Shown: positions 58,901-64,000 of the stretch, in pieces
How positions within the stretch are numbered: the stretch's first letter is position 1
Layout: each line of letters starts with the position of its first letter
NCBI GenBank assembly: GCA_903813345.2
Contig: CAIIXF020000007.1
Span: 13,748,714-13,812,713, forward strand
Source: Owenia fusiformis
Lineage: Eukaryota > Annelida > Polychaeta > Sabellida > Oweniidae
Direction: 5' to 3'
DNA length: 64,000 bases
Notes under the pieces: generated by a model
Databases searched by the model: none
Told to the model about the DNA's origin: nothing
What the model saw: the letters and a program-made list of their open reading frames with translations, nothing else
Made by a program: the position numbers and the translations under genes

Positions 58901-61900
58901 AAATTAAAGTCAAGTTGAGACTAATTTTACAAAAAATTATGATGAATTTATGATTTGTTTTGCTCCATTCATTCAGTGTCATGTTTAATTTTTTTAAATT
59001 CTTAACTGTTTATTTACCCTTTGCATTCGTTTGACTTCACTTCTTAAAAGAGAGCTTCGTCTTCACTCTTTCAAACTAAAATAAACCTGTGAACTCACCG
59101 CGCCAATCAATGTTCGTCGGCCAAATTTGACCGACGTTCTTTATATGGTCATTCCTTCTGACGTCATCGTTGAGCCCGGAATTGACCAATTACATGCGCA
59201 TATTTAATTAGAACACATTTGGCGTATGTTTCTACAAGCTCGCTGATTGGTGGAAGGTTGGTGTGTAGGTCAAAAGTGATTTACCCAAACTGTCACCGGT
59301 ACCCGTCGTGGGGTGGGGCTACTAAACTGTAATATGGTCTCTACTAGGCAGAGTGTAGTTTAACTAGACTCTGCACGCAGGGTACTGTTTATTTTGTTTA
59401 TTTCAGGATAATCTTTAGATTTCCTAGGTGCATCCAAAAAAGGTTCAAAATAAATAAAAATTTCTCTATCTTAAATTCTCAATAAATTCCTTATTTGGCC
59501 AGATATATTTCCCAAAAATAAAATGATTGTAAACGAAACATTTAGCAAGTGTTAGCATGTTTCTTAAAAAGATTTGCTGTTTTACATGTCTTTTCTGCTA
59601 CCTAATGACCTTCTACATGTACATGGCCAGGTAAAATGACAGAAACTACTTTCTAAAATAGTAATCTTTCAATGGAGACCTATGTCATTCCTGATTTAGA
59701 ATGCTTATATTGTTTATTTAAAAAGCTAGAAATACCATTGAAGTGACATGATTGAAGGATCATAATTGATATTTTTCGACAATGTAAAACATATATTTAT
59801 CCTGATGTTGAATTATTTGAAATATCATTCTTTTGAATATAATTACCTTTCAAATACTCTCTATCCTTTTAGAAAAAGTAATGAAAATATTTTGCTGAAC
59901 AAATTCAAAAAGCAATTTTCCTCTGATAAACTGTAGAAATATCGAGTTTTTCTTTAGGGCTTTTTTGTTTTGTGTTTGTATTGGCTGATTTCCTTTGACA
60001 GGAATTGATGGCGGTTCCCAAAAGAAAAACATCATTTTGCTTTCTCAAAAATTGCTTACGGCGGTTTTTAGTTATTTTTCGCGAGATCAATAGATTAAGA
60101 GACAATAAGTGTTTTTCGTCTTAGACGTCAGAATATTACCTACTCAAGATCACCTGAGATATGAAAGCCTTACATATAAAGTACACAATATTAGAACCAT
60201 TGAAAAAGGTTATTTAATTCTTAATAGAACCAAGGATTAAAGAAAACCGCAGAAAGTAAAGATAAAATGTCTCCCTATCAGACATGAAAAGAGTCTTTAT
60301 AACACAAGTAATTTGTGGTCTGTGCTACATTATTATTGGTTATAAAAAACATAAATTAATATTGCTTAAAAGCTTCAAGATCTAAAATTAAGGCAATTTG
60401 TTAAAACTCCATAAATGTTCATGATAATTCATATTTGACCCTGGTTTCAACTGTAGGTGTAAAGCCATATTAAGATTATTATTGTTGGCTGGTGATGTAT
60501 TAGGCACCCTTGACAGTGTTGTGACCATCATTGTTGATAACATGATGGATTTGGCAGCTGCCTTTATTCCTATACAAAACCAAGTGTTAATGCTTCATAA
60601 CACTTCATAAATAGTCACACATATTATGATGGATTTGTTTATCATGTACTTGATTCATCTTATGTGAGATCTATTTTATTTGGCCTCAGTTCTTATAATG
60701 CAGACTTTTTGACTAAATAAGGGTTCCCATAGTGTGAGCCCTTGTTTCATTTTGTTTTAATGGTTAAGTTGAGTGTTCCCTTCGAAACATATAAGAAGTT
60801 TTTGTAACAAAATAGAAACTCAACTCAACTTGTTAAACATATCTTTCAAACTCAGAGCGTTTCTATTGATTTCCGAATGTAGCTTTTGTTATTGTAAGTT
60901 GTTACCTGTTTCATTTAACCCTTTGAACCCCTAAGTTTCATTACACAGTGTATCTTGTTCCAAATGAGAGAAGTTACCTTGATGATTAAAATCATTTAGA
61001 AAACACTGAATTATAAGAGATTTGCCCAATAAACCATTTAGGATAAAAATATAGATAGATAAAAAGTCTAAAATTTGTTGTTTCCCTCCATATTTAGAAG
61101 AATAAAAAGCAAACCATGTTATACAAGTATATTAAGTTGATAGAAAATCTTGATTTTTGCCTATGTTGTTTGTCTTAAGTGCAAAGGAATCCCTGTATAC
61201 GGGCACGAGGTTGATTTAACTGATTGGATAATTAAATCTTAGTTCATGAAAGCTAACTCAATTTGACATTCAACCTGCCATTTTTACTGATCTAATTTAC
61301 TTCTCAATAATCCGAGCAATTTTCTCAGATCATTGTTGATACAAAAATAAGTCCTTTATATAGTTATTGACTTGGATAAGTATGTAAACAAAGCAGAGGA
61401 ATGAGATTTTGAAAACAGGCTGCACCTACCTGATGATCCATTTGCACCCATTTGAAAATATGAAAAATCATGAAAAATAGGCATATTTAGACCAATTTTA
61501 GTCTGAATTGTGAAAATGAGAATCTTGTACCCACTTGAGAAAAAGTCCTGTTGAGAACACTGAACACTGAACAGTAAAGTGAATCAATGCCTGTCTAGTT
61601 AAGTACCTGTCCCTATGAACACCATTTATTTCTTAACATTATTTATCCATTGCCTTTTCTGATCATACCTGAGTTAGCTCATACATATAGCCCCTTGCGA
61701 TACCACTATATAAATTCATGTTGTCATGATGCCTTTTTTAATAGTACCTGTAAAACTGCCACTGTCATTAACAAATACCTACAGTGAACAATTTTCAGTG
61801 CTGGAAAGGTGTTCAATATTCTCAAGTTTTATTGTATTCATTTGATCAAAATGGAGATCAAATCTAGCTATCAGCTATAATCAGAGCTGACAAATAGATT

Positions 61901-62275
61901 CACAGAATATAGAGTAAATTGTTAGTTAGGTCACATTATTCCCAAGCCATAAATGTTGCATAAACATTAAACACACAGTTAAATCAGAGTTTATTTAATT
62001 AATTAAGATCTAGTACTGATAGGAAACTGACCCATCTGTCCCAGAGAAATTGTTTTCCAATAAGAGTGGAAATCAAATGAGGGAAAGGCATTTTATGTTA
62101 TTATAATCTACTATATTGTCTAGTTTTTACAATAGTTTTAAATTTATATCTTCCATTTGATTGTTGAATTTGGATTAACTGTATATTTTTCTATTTCCAG
62201 TTATCTGTGAATTCATATGGCCATGAACACATACAGAAGATTGCATCCCTGACACATACATGTTCAGCTGACTAT
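52979..62275 (+). CDS. RECK: RECK, first three coding exons (3' partial)
   Basis: RECK is a GPI-anchored, Cys-rich, Kazal-containing inhibitor of matrix metalloproteinases and, in vertebrates, a Wnt7 co-receptor with GPR124. Exons 52979-53033, 53887-53945 and 62201-62275 join in phase. ATG 52979 starts a signal peptide, MILEVSIYILAIGFVQSQ. The mature start VPLCCRDSGLDSPCKNACER has the CC...C...C spacing of the first five-Cys repeat. Exon 3, LSVNSYGHEHIQKIASLTHT then CSADY, fits the helix leading to the next Cys. The rest of the protein lies beyond the window. The call rests on about 63 residues, so another family with CC-knot repeats is possible but less likely. Intron 2 is about 8.3 kb. Confidence 0.82.
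57703..58090. repeat. ATGTCACC-family copy with one internal unit
   Basis: Starts TTTTTATGTCACCACCAAAA, holds one to two units of the array monomer (TTCAATGACCTTCTCAAGGT, then TTTTTCAACTTGCTTCAAAA) and ends with a decayed TGTAACAAATGGTCACACTT. It shows that the internal GACCTT unit belongs to the family and was amplified only at 7098-9075. Confidence 0.7.
59015..59384. mobile_element. 370-bp TIR element (copy 2) in RECK intron
   Basis: Same sequence and orientation as 52162-52541, with a few substitutions and small deletions. Flanked by CTGTTTATT at 59006-59014 and 59385-59393. It also keeps TGACGTCA. The 8-10-bp duplications in the two copies fit a hAT- or Mutator-type mechanism. Confidence 0.85.
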
Positions 62276-64000
62276 GTAAGTACATTGGCATCAAGATGTG
62301 GAAATTACATATATGGTATATTTTAAAGATGTATTTCTATAGCCACAGTCTCTCTAAAATCCCAGCTCAAATCTTCTACCAACAACGTTGTGGGCTTCAT
62401 TCTGTTCATCCTAGTACTCTCCACATCTTTCCTCTCTCTTGCAAGTAGCAGGGTGCTCTGATTTAACAAGACTTTCCCAATTACCGTAACTCAAATTTGC
62501 TAGATTTTGAAATTTGCAAGTTCTGTAAATGTAACACATTATATATTATGATATCAAACTTAAGAGGAAGTTGATGACATGGTTCATCATGATACCTCTA
62601 ATTTTCAACATTGTGTTTTGTTGAAAATTATGGGAGAAGATGACATTAAGGTGGTGATGCAAGATTGGTGATAGTTCAAATAGAGTCCCATTGAAAGGAG
62701 CCCTTTGAAAAGTTTGAATTTGTTTCTTAAAATAGACCTTCTAATATATATGTACAGGGAAATCAAGATTTTTTAGTATATGCTGAAAGGTTGAAATTGG
62801 GTTAAATTTCTTAAAAATCATGGTTTTCATCATTAAGTCGTCAAGTTACATTGGCCAGTGCTCTTACTCAATATTGTGTTGTTGTGGCTCAGATTCCACC
62901 AACAAAGTACATGTTAGTACCTTCAGATATACATGTTCAGGTCCAGGTAAGGAAGATGCAAGCCCTTGAAAATGTATTCAAAAATTGATACACAATGTGT
63001 TTAGTGTTCAACCGGATTCTCGAGAATTGAGATTGATGGCAAATGTGTGTTGGATTCCTTCAGCAATTATGGTATTTAGAACTGTCTTTGCTATTTTCGC
63101 TATTTTCGATGCTTTTCACCTAATCTTAACCGAGTTTTACCTTCGTGTTTTAACACTGGCTTTTTCAGAATTTTGGTTTGTGAGTAGTAAGTGCACTGGT
63201 ATTAGGTCAATGGATATAGAACGAGGCTTACTTAGGTAAAGCAAAGTGCTAACTTGCTGAAACATAGATTAAGAAAACAGGAACAATGTAAACAGTTTGT
63301 TCTTTTGAGCTAGTGAATTGTAAAGATGTGTTTTTCAGATATTTGTGCATTATTCAATGTTGGTTGTGCTAGTTTTATGTTGTGTCTGAAGAAGATGTAT
63401 GTTCTGCTTTAATTAGTTGTGCCTATTAAGAATTGTTCTTGTTGCAGATTGTGGTGGAAAAGTATATGCGTATGATTGTTCTTAGGTTGGTTGCACTAGT
63501 TCTTGATTGTGCTGCAGGATGATAGATTATATATGGAATTTTCTGTGGTAAATTTTACAAGGACAGCTCTATTGTTCCCGTCATTGATTGTCCCATCCAT
63601 TGATTGTGCTAGGATTGGATTGTGCTGTATGTAGATTGGTCTCAATTTGTACATTCTGCTCAGAGTACCTGTTTCTCTGCTTGTACAGTTTGTTAAAGGA
63701 TTGTGACTGTCCCAGATTGTGTTTGTGCTGAATTCCCCAGTCACTTCAGATGGAAGCATTAATTGTACCTTATCCTGATGAATGGTCATCTTTAGATTGG
63801 TACTTTGAGGATCTCACTTAGGACAATGATAAATTCCCAACATTATCAGATAACACACATACCACAGCTAAGAAATATTAATGATTCATTCCAACCATGA
63901 GTACCTGTTAATTCTCCAGAAATTCCCAGAAAGTTGAACCTACCATAATATTTCAGAATTTATCTGGTTATTAGCTCAACAACAAAGTGCTGCAAAAAGT
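62276..64000 (+). other. RECK intron 3 (incomplete)
   Basis: No further RECK exon with the expected Cys-rich code is visible before the window ends. About 63360-63740 has many imperfect ATTGTGCT phrases, perhaps an old tandem repeat. Confidence 0.55.

Larger units (their letters stand above)
53946..62200 (+). other. RECK intron 2
   Basis: 8.3 kb of AT-rich intron. It contains an ATGTCACC-family copy (57703-58090) and the second copy of the 380-bp TIR element (59015-59384), a 10-C run near 55983, and an 8-G run near 56725. I see no conserved exon on either strand. Confidence 0.65.

Noticed and set aside
62899-62947. Possible next RECK exon (CAG before ATTCCACCAACAAAG, GTAAGG after GTCCAG)
   Set aside because: Splice-like ends, but the translation has no Cys and does not match the expected RECK sequence after the DY of exon 3.
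63360-63740. ATTGTGCT-rich stretch as a tandem repeat or RNA gene
   Set aside because: The phrases are irregularly spaced and no stable unit or fold is evident.

Overview
This window is animal nuclear DNA: intron-rich, AT-rich and full of repeats. I found 76 or so GT/AG-bounded exon ends whose phases agree, and they build five cellular gene families: a formin-like protein (FMNL), two small secreted WSC-domain proteins, RETSAT, CROT and RECK. The gene set, the ATACATGTA-rich introns and the non-LTR element with a 2A-like motif suggest a marine invertebrate (an invertebrate deuterostome or a lophotrochozoan). I cannot fix the species from the sequence.

Layout. 1-13998 (+): the last 19 coding exons of an FMNL formin, from the end of the GBD/FH3 region through coiled coil, FH1, FH2 and DAD. 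Its introns hold a 113-bp minisatellite, a 2-kb higher-order tandem array and a GC-rich foldback element. 14000-17634: 3' UTR and intergenic DNA. 17635-20496: two paralogous four-exon genes for one-WSC-domain secreted proteins, head to head with about 413 bp between start codons. 21290-30671 (-): complete 12-exon RETSAT, with a 3.6-kb LINE in one intron. 32089-44200 (+): complete 15-exon CROT, head to head with RETSAT, its introns filled by foldback elements, a mariner-derived palindrome, a LINE 3' end and nested hAT-like DNA. 44201-52978: a transposon graveyard with several large palindromes. 52979 to the end (+): the first three coding exons of RECK, with an 8.3-kb second intron.

The genes do not form one pathway. 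RETSAT (retinol saturation, endoplasmic reticulum) and CROT (peroxisomal medium-chain acyl export) are both lipid enzymes and share a 1.4-kb divergent upstream region. FMNL (actin assembly), RECK (GPI-anchored protease inhibitor and Wnt7 co-receptor in vertebrates) and the WSC proteins are unrelated to them.

I found no clearly new multi-gene system. The parts most worth a second look are: a nearly intact LINE whose copy is cut off at its 2A-like peptide; the inverted pair of WSC genes, one with an exon one base too long; a 420-bp higher-order array full of nuclear-receptor half-site sequences; and an unusual concentration of long, almost perfect foldback elements, one built from the 3' end of a mariner transposase.
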